Of a DNA stretch of 8,143 nt, positions 1-7,352 are shown piece after piece. The notes beneath the pieces are model-generated. The model worked only from the letters and a program-made list of their open reading frames with translations, made no database searches and was not told the origin of the DNA. The DNA comes from Treponema sp. (GTDB lineage Bacteria; Spirochaetota; Spirochaetia; Treponematales; Breznakiellaceae): contig WQZW01000051.1 in NCBI GenBank assembly GCA_009780545.1, positions 1 through 8,143 on the forward strand. Reading direction: 5' to 3'. Both the position numbers and the translations under genes were made by a program. Each line of letters begins with the position of its first letter. Position 1 is the stretch's first letter.

Positions 1-36
1 ATAAGACGAAAATTCGTCAAGGAACACTTTTTTCAT
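1..36 (-). CDS. 5' end of an unidentified gene, cut by the left edge
   Basis: Only 12 codons are in the window, reading MKKVFLDEFSSY from ATG at 36-34 toward the left. The start is believable because a strong Shine-Dalgarno (AAAGGAG on the minus strand, at 48-42) sits 5 bases upstream. The fragment is too short to recognise a family. The N-terminus is not hydrophobic, so nothing suggests a signal peptide. It would be co-oriented with the oppA gene but is about 240 bases downstream of it. Confidence 0.6.
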   Translation of the reverse strand, partial: MKKVFLDEFSSY

Positions 37-41
37 GGAAA

Positions 42-48
42 CTCCTTT
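42..48 (-). promoter_or_regulatory. Shine-Dalgarno of the left-edge gene
   Basis: On the minus strand AAAGGAG stands 5 bases before the ATG at 36. It is the main reason to accept the partial gene as real. Confidence 0.6.
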
Positions 49-250
49 TTGCCGTCCGGCAACCGTTCTGTTGATTATTATGATAGTGATGATTTTGACG
101 AGAAATGTCGAGTACGTCCGGCCGACCCCGAAAATTTGTGAAAGGAATCATATCAGCTTTGCTTAAGTGTCATGACGCATTCATAATGAAGAGGAAAAAG
201 CGGTAACGTGCCTTTACTCCCGAGTTTGAGCCTTGTTCCGCAAATCTCCC

Positions 251-278
251 GATCCATCCTCCGCTGGAAGATGGATCA
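251..278 (-). terminator. Inverted repeat at the end of oppA, possible U-less terminator
   Basis: Read on the minus strand, the stop TGA runs straight into GATCCATCTTCC, a three-base loop (AGC), then GGAGGATGGATC. This gives a 12-bp stem with one G-U pair. No T-run follows on either strand, so it is not a classic intrinsic terminator. It could be a GC-type or Rho-assisted terminator, or a 3' mRNA-stabilising hairpin. Confidence 0.5.
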
Positions 279-1916
279 GTTGGTCCCACCAACCGCCATT
301 ACGACGTTGGGCAACGGAGTTAACTCCCTAAAGATAAAGTATTTGAAGGGGTGAATCCCAAGGGCGTTGGGGAACCAACCGTCAAGTTCGTTGGTGTCGA
401 TGATGTTGATCGCCGGGGTAAAGGAGATCGGAAGGACGCTGCCCCGGTACAGCAGGAGCTGTTCCGCCTCGGCCATCGTCTCCCAGCGTTTCGTGCCCTC
501 TTCGGACATGGAACGCTCCATCAGCCGGTCGAAGTCCGCATCCCGCAGGCCCGCCGTGTTGAGGTTGGAATCCGCCTGCCACATTTTCAGGAAGCTGTAC
601 GGGTCCGGAAAGTCGCCGATCCAGGACATCGAGCCGACATGGTAGCCGCCCATGGCAAGCGCGTCGAAATAGTCGGCAAAGGGAACCACCTCCACCCTCG
701 ATGAAACGCCCAAGTGCTCCTTCCAGGCATCGGCCATAAGGGCCACGGTGTCCGCCGCATCCGCCGAGGGTATTCGGAAAACCAGTTCCGGCAGTCCTTT
801 CCCGCCGGGAAAGCCGGCCTCGGCAAGCAGCCGCGCCGCCTCCGCCGGGTCGGTATCGCCGAGGCCGTCGATCTCGGGGTAACCCTGCAGGGGAAAGATC
901 AGCGTCTTTGCCGGCAGGAAATGGCCGGCCCGCAGTTCTTCCCAGGGAAGCGCCAAGGCCAGCGCCCTACGGACACGGTAATCGTCGAAAGGCGGTTCGG
1001 CCGAGCGGATAAAGTAAAAGTGCGTACCGAACAGGGTATGCACGCTGATCCCGCTCCTGTCGGTCAATGTCTCTAGGTTGACCCCGCCGGAAACCCACCG
1101 CGCCTGGCCCGAGTTCCAAAGCTCGCTGGCCGTGTCCTCGTCGGCAAACCGGATCACAAGGGCGTTCAGTCCCACCGATCCGGCATCCCAGTACTGGGAA
1201 TTGGCCCGCAGGATCATCCTGTCCTCGCCCAGTTCGCCGATGCGGAAGGGGCCGTTCCCCACATGCTTTGTCGTCCACCAATCCCCGACATTGACCATGG
1301 ACTTGTGGATGGGACTGAAGGAATGATGACAGAGCATCGACGGGAAAAAAGCGGCCGGATGCCGGAGCCGTACCGTCAGGGTCCGGCCGTTGGCCACGAT
1401 GCCCACGCTGTCGGCATCCGCCGTCTCGCCGGAGCGGTATTCCTTCGCGCCTTCGATAATGTCGAAAAGGCCGGAATAGGGGGCCTGCCTTTCCGGAGCC
1501 AGCAGCGAAAGCCAGGATCGGCGAAAATCTTCGGCGACGATCCGATCTCCGTTGGAGAAACGGGCGTTTTCCCGTATGGTAAACGTCCACTGCCTGCCGT
1601 CGTCGGAAAGCTCCCAGCTTTCGGCAAGGGCCGGAATCGGCGAGGTGGTAACCGGATTGTACGAAAAAAGTCCCTCGTAAAGGGCGGTAAAAAGCTGGGC
1701 TTCGTTGATCAAAAATGAAAGCCGGAAGTCCAGTTCCGGCCTTCCGGGGGAGAAAACCACGGTAAGCTCGTCCCGAACCTCCCGGCCGCCCTGGGCAAGA
1801 AAATGCCCTTCGAAACCGGCCTTTACCGCCCGAAACCCGGTTCCCGCCGACAGAACGGCAAGCAGGAACAGCAGGCAACCGCCCAAAACCAAACGGTCGC
1901 CGCCCAAAAAACGCAT
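276..1916 (-). CDS. Peptide ABC transporter solute-binding protein, OppA/SBP_bac_5 family
   Basis: This is the extracytoplasmic substrate-binding component of an oligopeptide-type ABC importer. From ATG 1916 it is 546 aa, normal for the family. Residues about 9-28 form a hydrophobic segment after a basic start, with a possible signal peptidase I site after AVKA near residue 33. The only nearby Cys (residue 14) lies at the start of the hydrophobic core, so a lipobox is not convincing. Family hallmarks include ALAESWELSDDGRQWTFTIR near the N-terminus, GNGPFRI in the middle, and SWIGDFPDPYSFLKMW at about 431-446. ATG 1916 follows the upstream stop by one base; GTG 1925 is an alternative that would overlap that gene by 8 bases. 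No permease or ATPase genes are in the window, so this is an orphan binding protein whose ligand cannot be read from the sequence. Confidence 0.9.
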   Translation of the reverse strand: MRFLGGDRLVLGGCLLFLLAVLSAGTGFRAVKAGFEGHFLAQGGREVRDELTVVFSPGRPELDFRLSFLINEAQLFTALYEGLFSYNPVTTSPIPALAESWELSDDGRQWTFTIRENARFSNGDRIVAEDFRRSWLSLLAPERQAPYSGLFDIIEGAKEYRSGETADADSVGIVANGRTLTVRLRHPAAFFPSMLCHHSFSPIHKSMVNVGDWWTTKHVGNGPFRIGELGEDRMILRANSQYWDAGSVGLNALVIRFADEDTASELWNSGQARWVSGGVNLETLTDRSGISVHTLFGTHFYFIRSAEPPFDDYRVRRALALALPWEELRAGHFLPAKTLIFPLQGYPEIDGLGDTDPAEAARLLAEAGFPGGKGLPELVFRIPSADAADTVALMADAWKEHLGVSSRVEVVPFADYFDALAMGGYHVGSMSWIGDFPDPYSFLKMWQADSNLNTAGLRDADFDRLMERSMSEEGTKRWETMAEAEQLLLYRGSVLPISFTPAINIIDTNELDGWFPNALGIHPFKYFIFRELTPLPNVVMAVGGTN

Positions 1917-1917
1917 C

Positions 1918-3306
1918 CTACGCACTTGGATGTATCCCCAGCCTCTTCAGCTGTTCGGCCTCTTCCTTCATGGACAGGTACTCATGCTGCAACTGGTTGG
2001 CCCTGACGATGTTGTTCTTCACGCTGGAAAGTTCCGGCTTTATCCCCTTTATCTTGCTGCGGGACTCCTCGGAGCTGGTCTTGAAGTATTCGTCCAGGGC
2101 GGTAAATATCCGTAGGTAGTGATTCATGTCCCGGATGCTCCTCTCCAGGTAGCTGAGCACCTGGTCCTCCGGCATGGTCTTGAGCTTCTGCATGACCATT
2201 CCCTGCGGCCCGAGCCCGGAGAAAATCTTGATCTTGCGGTCGATCTCCTCCCGGAACTTCCTGATGGCCAAGTTCTCGCTCCGCTGGGTTCCCTTCTCCG
2301 GGTCGGTGAACACCAACGGGTACAGCACGTCCTCTTCCTGGGTTTTCAACATCTGCTTGATCAGGTTGACGATCTTCTGCCAGAGGCTCTTCTTCTCCCT
2401 GGCGATCACCTCCCCGTTCTCGTCTATCTTCTGGGCGATCTCGACAAGCACCGCCGAGGATGCGGCCAGTGTCCGTATCCCGTCGATGAGGATCGCCTTG
2501 AAGTCCACTTCCGGCTTGGCCTTCTTTGCCGCCGCCGCCTCGACCCGCAGCGACTTCAGCACCTCGTCCTTCAGCCCCTGTCCTTCGGGGCCAAAATCTT
2601 CCTTTATTACTTCCTCGATGAACTCCTGGTACTGCGGCGCCCCGGGAGCCACGGCGGAAATCCTCTTCTTGATGTTGGCAAGGTTCGCCTCCTCAGGCTT
2701 CATCCCGGCGATTGCCCCGCGGACGGCCAACTTGTAGTTTTCCCGATGATAGATGCTGATCTCCCGGAGGATGCCCATCACCGTGGCCGTTCCCTTGGAA
2801 AGCCTGGTCAGCGACTCGCCGATCACGTTAAGGGTAACCTGGTCGCCGCCCTTGGGGTTGGTGGCGATCTCCGCGACCACCTTCGTGGTCGGCGACTTGG
2901 AGTCGGGCGAAAGGTGTATCCAGTCGATGTAGCGGACCAGCCCGGCGATCTTGCGAATTCGGTTGAGGTTGAGAAAGTCCACCCCGAGCTGGTAGAAGTT
3001 CACCAGAAAGTCCAGATAGCTCTCGAAAGTGGAAAGCCGCACCGAAATCTGTTCCCTCCGCCTCGCTTCGTTCAGCGGCCCGGAATCCGGCACCTCGATC
3101 TCGGTGATCTTGGTCTCGTGCTTGTACGGGTCCTCGTTGATCAGCTTCTTCCGCAGAAAAATACCGTAGAGGGCGGAAAAAGAAATATGGAAAAGCCGCA
3201 GCTCCTCCTTCAACCGTGGAATATCCGTTTTTTCAAGCGAATCCTTCTTGAGCAGAAGGGCCTTCGAGACGGCCTCGGTATAGGTCGTCGTTTCCGTATC
3301 GTCCAT
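1918..3306 (-). CDS. Conserved-looking hypothetical protein, 462 aa, helical, cytoplasmic
   Basis: I do not recognise a named family. The protein is highly charged, with no signal peptide and no membrane span, so it is probably cytoplasmic. It looks almost entirely alpha-helical. The C-terminal part, about residues 377-455, has coiled-coil-like heptads rich in Glu, Lys and Leu. A more hydrophobic block near residues 85-130 (STFESYLDFLVNFYQLGVDF and following) may be a helical core. A fairly long Ala/Lys-rich linker lies in the middle (EAAAAKKAKPEVDF). From memory it resembles lineage-restricted hypotheticals of treponemes, but this was not checked. ATG 3306 is chosen because a promoter sits directly in front and no better start exists nearby. 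Its stop (1920-1918) adjoins oppA, so the two are probably co-transcribed. Function is unknown. Confidence 0.8.
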   Translation of the reverse strand: MDDTETTTYTEAVSKALLLKKDSLEKTDIPRLKEELRLFHISFSALYGIFLRKKLINEDPYKHETKITEIEVPDSGPLNEARRREQISVRLSTFESYLDFLVNFYQLGVDFLNLNRIRKIAGLVRYIDWIHLSPDSKSPTTKVVAEIATNPKGGDQVTLNVIGESLTRLSKGTATVMGILREISIYHRENYKLAVRGAIAGMKPEEANLANIKKRISAVAPGAPQYQEFIEEVIKEDFGPEGQGLKDEVLKSLRVEAAAAKKAKPEVDFKAILIDGIRTLAASSAVLVEIAQKIDENGEVIAREKKSLWQKIVNLIKQMLKTQEEDVLYPLVFTDPEKGTQRSENLAIRKFREEIDRKIKIFSGLGPQGMVMQKLKTMPEDQVLSYLERSIRDMNHYLRIFTALDEYFKTSSEESRSKIKGIKPELSSVKNNIVRANQLQHEYLSMKEEAEQLKRLGIHPSA

Positions 3307-3313
3307 TTACTCT

Positions 3314-3342
3314 AGTATAGATAAAAAAGTTCGTTTACGCAA
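3314..3342 (-). promoter_or_regulatory. Sigma70-type promoter, probably giving a leaderless mRNA
   Basis: On the minus strand the -35 is TTGCGT (3342-3337), the spacer is 17 bases, and the -10 is TATACT (3319-3314). Only seven bases (AGAGTAA) separate the -10 from the ATG at 3306. Transcription should therefore start at or one base before the start codon, leaving no room for a Shine-Dalgarno. Confidence 0.6.
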
Positions 3343-3556
3343 CAAGAAAGGAATCAAGAAAATTTTTGGGAAACCAGGACGATTCCAAGGCGGAACCACG
3401 AAAAGCCCCGGCCAAGCTTTTCGGCGGATTGATCCGCTCAACCCTCAGCGTCCTGATCTGCTCCGGGCTCATCACCGCACCGCTCATCAACGTCTCGGAG
3501 TTCTGCAGGGCAAATCTCCACGCATCGGCTGGCGGTAGTTGCGGGAAACCTCGCAT
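3335..3556 (-). CDS. Doubtful small ORF, 73 aa, in the gyrA divergent spacer
   Basis: From ATG 3556 the frame reads MRGFPQLPPADAWRFALQ and onward to a TAA at 3337-3335. Its middle section (NSETLMSGAVMSPEQIRTLR and following) has protein-like composition and high third-position GC. The start is weakly supported: a GGG-containing purine stretch lies about 11 bases upstream. The opposite strand is also open here in a frame sharing the same third positions (3366-3590, TTG start), so codon bias cannot decide the strand. The stop codon overlaps the -35 of the 462-aa gene's promoter. No family recognised. It may be a small gene, a gene remnant or chance. Confidence 0.25.
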   Translation of the reverse strand: MRGFPQLPPADAWRFALQNSETLMSGAVMSPEQIRTLRVERINPPKSLAGAFRGSALESSWFPKNFLDSFLVA

Positions 3557-3564
3557 GCTCAGGC

Positions 3565-3593
3565 TTTCCCTTCCCCGTAAAAAAGTGTAGACT
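3565..3593 (+). promoter_or_regulatory. Possible gyrA promoter and structured leader
   Basis: The -10 is TAGACT (3588-3593), with a weak -35 TTTCCC (3565-3570) at 17 bases. A start near 3600 would give a leader of about 54 bases before GTG 3654. That leader would begin with GGC-TTCG-GCC (3600-3609), a UUCG-capped mini-hairpin. It could alternatively pair CGGGC (3598-3602) with GCCCG (3626-3630). The promoter is plausible but the -35 is poor. Confidence 0.35.
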
Positions 3594-3641
3594 GTGGCGG
3601 GCTTCGGCCTTAATTTTCCGGAAGGGCCCGAAAGGGCGCGC

Positions 3642-3646
3642 AAAGG
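3642..3646 (+). promoter_or_regulatory. Shine-Dalgarno that fixes the gyrA start
   Basis: AAAGG lies 7 bases before GTG 3654. The earlier in-frame GTG at 3594 directly abuts the predicted -10 box, so it would fall before the predicted transcription start. This favours 3654. Confidence 0.55.
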
Positions 3647-3653
3647 TTCCACA

Positions 3654-6212
3654 GTGCCAGAAACAACAGATACGCCGGTTCCCACGGGGCGGGTCATCCC
3701 GATTGCGGTCGAGGACGAGGTCAAGACCGCCTATCTCAACTACGCGATGTCGGTCATCGTGTCCAGGGCCCTGCCGGACGTGCGGGACGGGCTCAAGCCG
3801 GTACACCGCAGGCTGCTGTTCGCTATGGACAGCCTCGGGCTGCGGCCGGGGGGCTCGACCAAGAAAAGCGCCCTCATCGTCGGCGAGACGATGGGTAAGT
3901 ACCATCCCCACGGCGACCTTTCCCTGTACGACGCCCTGGTCCGCATGGCCCAGGACTTCTCCCTCCGCTATCCGCTGGTCAGGGGGCAGGGCAACTTCGG
4001 TTCGGTGGACAACGATCCGCCGGCGGCGATGCGCTATACCGAAGCCAAAATCTCCAAGATCGGCGACGAGATGCTCCAGGACCTCCAAAAAGAGACCGTG
4101 GACTTCGTTCCCAACTACGACGACAGCTTCCAGGAACCGGCGGTGCTGCCCTCGGCCCTGGCCAACCTGCTGGTCAACGGCTCAAGCGGAATCGCCGTGG
4201 GCATGGCCACCAACATGCCGCCCCACAACCTGCGGGAAATCAGCGAGGCGATCTGCGCCCACATCGACCGGCCGGAAATCACCGTCGACGAACTGATGAC
4301 CATCGTCAAGGGGCCGGACTTCCCCACCGGCGGGGTGATTCTCGGGATGCGGGGGATCAAGGAAGCCTTCAGGACCGGCCGGGGCAAGCTCTTGGTGCGG
4401 GGCAAGTTCAACATCGAGACCACCAAGCAGGGCAAGGAAAAGATCATCTTCACCGAAATCCCCTACAACGTGAACAAGGCGATGCTTCTTGAGAAGATCG
4501 GGCAACTGGTGCGGGACAAGGTGATCGACGGGATTGCCCATGCCAACGACGAGTCCGACCGGGAAGGAATCCGCATCGTCATCGAGCTGAAGAAAGGGGC
4601 GATCATCAAGGTCGTGCTGAACCAGCTCTTCTCCAACACCCAGCTCCAGACCACCTTCGGGGTGATCAACCTCGCCCTGGTCGCCGGTCGGCCGGCCTGC
4701 CTCAACCTCAAGGAACTGGTCCACCACTTCATCGAGCATCGGGTCGAGGTCGTCACCCGCCGGACGCAGTACGAACTCCGCAAGGCGCAGGAACGGGCCC
4801 ACATCCTGGAAGGGCTGCTGATCGCCCTGGCCAACATCGACGAGGTCGTCGCGGTGATCAAGGCCAGCCGGGACGTGGCCGACGCGCGCCTGCGCCTCCA
4901 GCAGCGGTTCCTGCTGTCCGAAGCCCAGTCCGAGGCCATCGTCGAGATGCGGCTCGGCCGGCTCACCAGCCTTGAAATCGAGAAAATCCAGGCCGAACTG
5001 GACGAACTGAAGGTGCGGATCGCCTACTACACCTCGCTTCTGGAGGACCAGGTCAAGCTTCGGGGGGTGATCAAGGACGAAACCAGGGAGATCGCCGAGA
5101 AGTACGGGGACGAAAGGCGGACCGAGATCGTCGCCGGCGAACTTGAAACGATCAACATCGAGGACCTCATCAAAAAGGAAGAGATGATGATCCTGATCTC
5201 CAACCTCGGCTACATCAAGCGGGTTCCGGTGTCGGCCTACCGCAGCCAGGGCCGGGGCGGCAAGGGAATGCAGAGCGCCAAGCTGGCCGAGGACGACTTC
5301 GTGGAGCAGATCTTCGTGGCCTCGACCCACGAACATGTGATGTTCATCACCAGCGTGGGCAAGGCCTACTGGCTGAAAGTGCACGAACTGCCGGAAGGTT
5401 CCCGAATCAGCAAGGGATCGCACGTCAAGAGCCTTCTGACCGTCTCGCCGAACGAGGACATCACCGCCGTGGTCGCCCTGAAGGACTTCGGGGACGAGGA
5501 ATTCCTCTTTATGGGAACTTCCCGGGGCGTGGTCAAGAAGGTCAAGACCTCGGAGTTCGCCAACGCCAAAACCCGAGGCATCATCGCCATCAACCTCGAC
5601 GACGGGGATAAACTGGTCAGCGCCCTTCTGACCGGCGGCAACGACGAGGTCGTGCTGATCTCCCGACAGGGCCAGGCGCTGCGCACCCACGAGGAAAACG
5701 TCCGCGCGATGGGTCGCGCTTCCCGGGGCGTGGCCGGGATGAAGCTGGCCGGCAGCGACGAACTTGCCGGCATGCTCCGGGTGGATCCGGGGCTGGACGC
5801 CGCCGGAGGGCAGAAGCCGGAGGGGCAGATCGAGAACATGCTGATCCTTTCCGAATTCGGCTACGGCAAGCGGGTGCAGTTCGACGAGTTCGCCTCGCAT
5901 GGCCGGGGCACCGGCGGCCAGCGGATCTACACGGTGACGGAAAAGGCCGGCGAGATCGTCGGCTGCGTCAACGTGCTGCAGGACGAGGACATCATGTGCA
6001 TCACCAGCCAGGGCAAGTCGATCAAGCTGAACGTCAGCGAGATACGGGTGATGGGACGGGCCGCCCAGGGCGTGCGGATCGTCAGCATAGACCGCCCGGA
6101 CTTCGTGATCGGCCTGGACCGGATCGTCAAGGAAGACGAGGAGCCCGCCGACTCGACAGAAAATTCGGCGATTGCTGAGGAAGGAATCGTTGAAACGGGT
6201 GAAGGAGAGTAA
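3654..6212 (+). CDS. gyrA: DNA gyrase subunit A
   Basis: GyrA is the breakage-reunion subunit of gyrase (A2B2), which introduces negative supercoils using ATP bound by GyrB. From GTG 3654 it is 852 aa, full length. Near the N-terminus it reads [18 protein letters not shown]. The catalytic Tyr is in AAMRYTEAK (Tyr128, codon 4035-4037). The quinolone-determining region reads [20 protein letters not shown], with Leu89 where E. coli has Ser83 and Asp retained at the Asp87 equivalent. QGRGGKG (codons from 5247) matches the GyrA-box, which separates it from ParC; the second residue is Gly rather than the usual Arg. Later repeats such as [23 protein letters not shown] and [13 protein letters not shown] fit the beta-pinwheel C-domain. 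An acidic tail closes the protein. A lipoprotein gene starts one base after the stop. gyrB is not in the window. Confidence 0.97.
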   Translation: MPETTDTPVPTGRVIPIAVEDEVKTAYLNYAMSVIVSRALPDVRDGLKPVHRRLLFAMDSLGLRPGGSTKKSALIVGETMGKYHPHGDLSLYDALVRMAQDFSLRYPLVRGQGNFGSVDNDPPAAMRYTEAKISKIGDEMLQDLQKETVDFVPNYDDSFQEPAVLPSALANLLVNGSSGIAVGMATNMPPHNLREISEAICAHIDRPEITVDELMTIVKGPDFPTGGVILGMRGIKEAFRTGRGKLLVRGKFNIETTKQGKEKIIFTEIPYNVNKAMLLEKIGQLVRDKVIDGIAHANDESDREGIRIVIELKKGAIIKVVLNQLFSNTQLQTTFGVINLALVAGRPACLNLKELVHHFIEHRVEVVTRRTQYELRKAQERAHILEGLLIALANIDEVVAVIKASRDVADARLRLQQRFLLSEAQSEAIVEMRLGRLTSLEIEKIQAELDELKVRIAYYTSLLEDQVKLRGVIKDETREIAEKYGDERRTEIVAGELETINIEDLIKKEEMMILISNLGYIKRVPVSAYRSQGRGGKGMQSAKLAEDDFVEQIFVASTHEHVMFITSVGKAYWLKVHELPEGSRISKGSHVKSLLTVSPNEDITAVVALKDFGDEEFLFMGTSRGVVKKVKTSEFANAKTRGIIAINLDDGDKLVSALLTGGNDEVVLISRQGQALRTHEENVRAMGRASRGVAGMKLAGSDELAGMLRVDPGLDAAGGQKPEGQIENMLILSEFGYGKRVQFDEFASHGRGTGGQRIYTVTEKAGEIVGCVNVLQDEDIMCITSQGKSIKLNVSEIRVMGRAAQGVRIVSIDRPDFVIGLDRIVKEDEEPADSTENSAIAEEGIVETGEGE

Positions 6213-6213
6213 C

Positions 6214-6687
6214 ATGAAAGCCGGGACGATGCTAACGGTGCTGGTCGGTATACTGCTGCCCCTGACCGTGGCCTGCCAGTCCAAAAAAGCCCCCGTTCCG
6301 CCGCCCGATTTCTCCCCCGTTATGGAAAGCGAGTGGGTACTTTCCGAGATACGCGCCTCGGGCAGAACCATCGTCCTGGACTGGGAACACAACGACGAGG
6401 TTTTCGGCGAGATCTTCACGATACGGTTCGAGGAGACGACGGTCTTCGGCATCGGCGCCCCGAACAGCTACCGCGGCCCCTACACCCGGGAGGACGACCG
6501 CCTCAGCTTCGGGCCGGCCGCCAGCACGCTGATGGCCGCCTTCCTCGAACCGGAGGAGCTCACCGAATACGAGTTTTTCGGTTACCTTGCCGCCACCGTA
6601 AGCTGGGACCTGGAAGACGGAAACCTCCTGTTATACACCTCGGGCGAAGGCGGCGGGGAGACGGTTTTGGTATTTGTTCCGTTGTGA
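6214..6687 (+). CDS. Small lipoprotein with META/HslJ-like domain, copy 1
   Basis: A 157-aa predicted lipoprotein. MKAGTMLTVLVGILLPLTVAC is a typical type II signal with a loose lipobox (TVAC), and Cys21 is the only cysteine. The mature part starts with a Pro-rich linker. It then shows the META pattern: EWVLSEI (about 40-46), a strand ending IRFEE, GAPNSYRGPYT (81-91), DRLSFGP (95-101), STLMAA (104-109), and a final strand VLVFVPL. META domains usually carry GCN and MAC; here both cysteines are replaced (Pro83, Ala109). ATG 6214 is one base after the gyrA stop, and AAGGAG (6202-6207) inside the gyrA end is its Shine-Dalgarno, so translation is probably coupled to gyrA. It is about 70% identical by eye to the next gene. 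Role unknown; probably envelope-anchored. The META assignment is by pattern, not by search. Confidence 0.85.
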   Translation: MKAGTMLTVLVGILLPLTVACQSKKAPVPPPDFSPVMESEWVLSEIRASGRTIVLDWEHNDEVFGEIFTIRFEETTVFGIGAPNSYRGPYTREDDRLSFGPAASTLMAAFLEPEELTEYEFFGYLAATVSWDLEDGNLLLYTSGEGGGETVLVFVPL

Positions 6688-6693
6688 TATAAT
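6667..6693 (+). promoter_or_regulatory. Extended -10 promoter overlapping the copy-1 stop codon
   Basis: TGATATAAT (6685-6693) is an exact extended -10 element (TG, one base, TATAAT), and its first three bases are the TGA stop of the preceding gene. The -35 is weak (TTTTGG at 6665-6670 with 17 bases, or TTGGTA at 6667-6672 with 15 bases), which extended -10 promoters tolerate. Transcription would start near 6700 and serve the second lipoprotein gene. Confidence 0.55.
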
Positions 6694-6698
6694 GCGGT

Positions 6699-6729
6699 AA
6701 CCTGCTTGAAGGTACTCTGCAAGCGGGTT
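6699..6729 (+). other. Stem-loop in the leader of lipoprotein copy 2
   Basis: CCTGCTTG (6701-6708) pairs with CAAGCGGG (6720-6727) around an 11-base loop, with one G-U pair, and two outer A-T pairs extend it. No T-run follows on either strand, so it is not a standard terminator. It would sit at the very 5' end of the RNA from the predicted promoter, where it could stabilise the mRNA or attenuate expression. Confidence 0.4.
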
Positions 6730-6774
6730 GACGGCTGTTGAAAAAACGAAGATAAGGAAAAGGAGAAACCTAAA

Positions 6775-7227
6775 ATGAACGCAAGAACGATGATGATGAT
6801 GGTCGGCGTATTGTTGCCCCTGATCGCGGGTTGCCAGTCCAATAAAGTCCCCGCCGATTTCTCCGCGGTGAAAGAAAGCCGGTGGATACTTGCCGAGATA
6901 CGTACCGTAGCCGGCGGGACCGTCGTCCTGGACCGGGAACGCAACGGCGAGGTCTTCACGCTGCGGTTCGAGGAGGAGATGGCCTTCGGTACCGGAGCCC
7001 CGAACACCTTCAGCGGCCCCTACACACGGGAAAACGACCGGCTCAGCTTCGGGCCGGCTGTCAGCACGAGAATGGCCTCCTTCACCGAGCCGGAAGAACT
7101 CACCGAGCACGAGTTCTTCGGCTATCTGGCCGCCACCGTAAGCTGGGACATGGAAGACGGCAATCTCCTGCTGTACACCTCGGGCGAAGGAGAAGTGCAG
7201 ACGATACTGATGTTTGCGCCACTGTAA
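6775..7227 (+). CDS. Small lipoprotein with META/HslJ-like domain, copy 2
   Basis: A 150-aa paralogue of the preceding gene. MNARTMMMMVGVLLPLIAGC is a clean lipoprotein signal with lipobox IAGC (Cys20, the only cysteine). The mature domain repeats the META-like order: RWILAEI (36-42), FTLRFEEE (61-68), GAPNTFSGPYT (74-84), DRLSFGP (88-94), STRMAS (97-102), then WDMEDGNLLLYTSGEGE and a final strand ILMFAPL. Pro76 and Ser102 stand where META proteins usually have Cys. Compared with copy 1 it has a shorter linker and lacks about three residues before the FTLRFEE strand. AGGAG (6761-6765) is 9 bases before the ATG. It has its own promoter at the end of copy 1, so it can be expressed apart from gyrA. 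Likely a membrane-anchored envelope protein of unknown role. Confidence 0.85.
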   Translation: MNARTMMMMVGVLLPLIAGCQSNKVPADFSAVKESRWILAEIRTVAGGTVVLDRERNGEVFTLRFEEEMAFGTGAPNTFSGPYTRENDRLSFGPAVSTRMASFTEPEELTEHEFFGYLAATVSWDMEDGNLLLYTSGEGEVQTILMFAPL

Positions 7228-7283
7228 GCGATCCGGTCCACCGAGCAAACGCATAGCGTGTTAATTGGGCTAATGCGAAATGG

Positions 7284-7306
7284 CGTGGCCCGGCAAGCAT
7301 GCCACG
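7284..7306 (+). other. Short inverted repeat in the spacer
   Basis: CGTGGC (7284-7289) and GCCACG (7301-7306) can pair around an 11-base loop. No T-run follows on the plus strand, so a terminator is not supported. It may only reflect the decayed duplicate it lies in. Confidence 0.25.
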
Positions 7307-7346
7307 TTGCGGCGATGAAAATGCAGGGCACCGGTGCGAATTACGG

Positions 7347-7352
7347 AAAGGA
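7347..7352 (+). promoter_or_regulatory. Shine-Dalgarno of the third lipoprotein gene
   Basis: AAAGGA stands 8 bases before ATG 7361 and fixes that start over an upstream in-frame one at 7334. It lies in the duplicated segment and corresponds to the coding bases GAAGGGAAA around 7485-7492. Confidence 0.5.

Noticed and set aside
5..18. Inverted repeat GACGAA/TTCGTC near the left edge
   Set aside because: It is short, lies inside the likely coding start of the left-edge gene and has no terminator context.
163..191. Plus-strand promoter-like pair TTGCTT, 17 bases, CATAAT
   Set aside because: The -35 is weak, it would drive only antisense to oppA, and the short ATG frame at 187 ends after six codons.
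967..1878. A 303-aa minus-strand frame overlapping the oppA gene
   Set aside because: It is Arg/Gly/Pro-rich and shifted by one frame against clear OppA family motifs.
2119..3315. A 398-aa plus-strand open frame opposite the 462-aa protein
   Set aside because: Its Leu/Val/Gly/His-rich composition is typical of an antisense shadow, and the minus-strand protein has a promoter and normal composition.
3594..3653. Upstream GTG start for gyrA adding 20 residues
   Set aside because: It lies directly at the predicted -10 with no Shine-Dalgarno, the extra residues are not GyrA-like, and GTG 3654 has a well-placed AAAGG.
4182..6452. A very long open frame (756 aa) on the minus strand opposite gyrA
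   Set aside because: It is antisense to an unmistakable gyrA and has biased composition (many Asp, His, Leu, Val, Gly), as expected from mirrored GC-rich codons.
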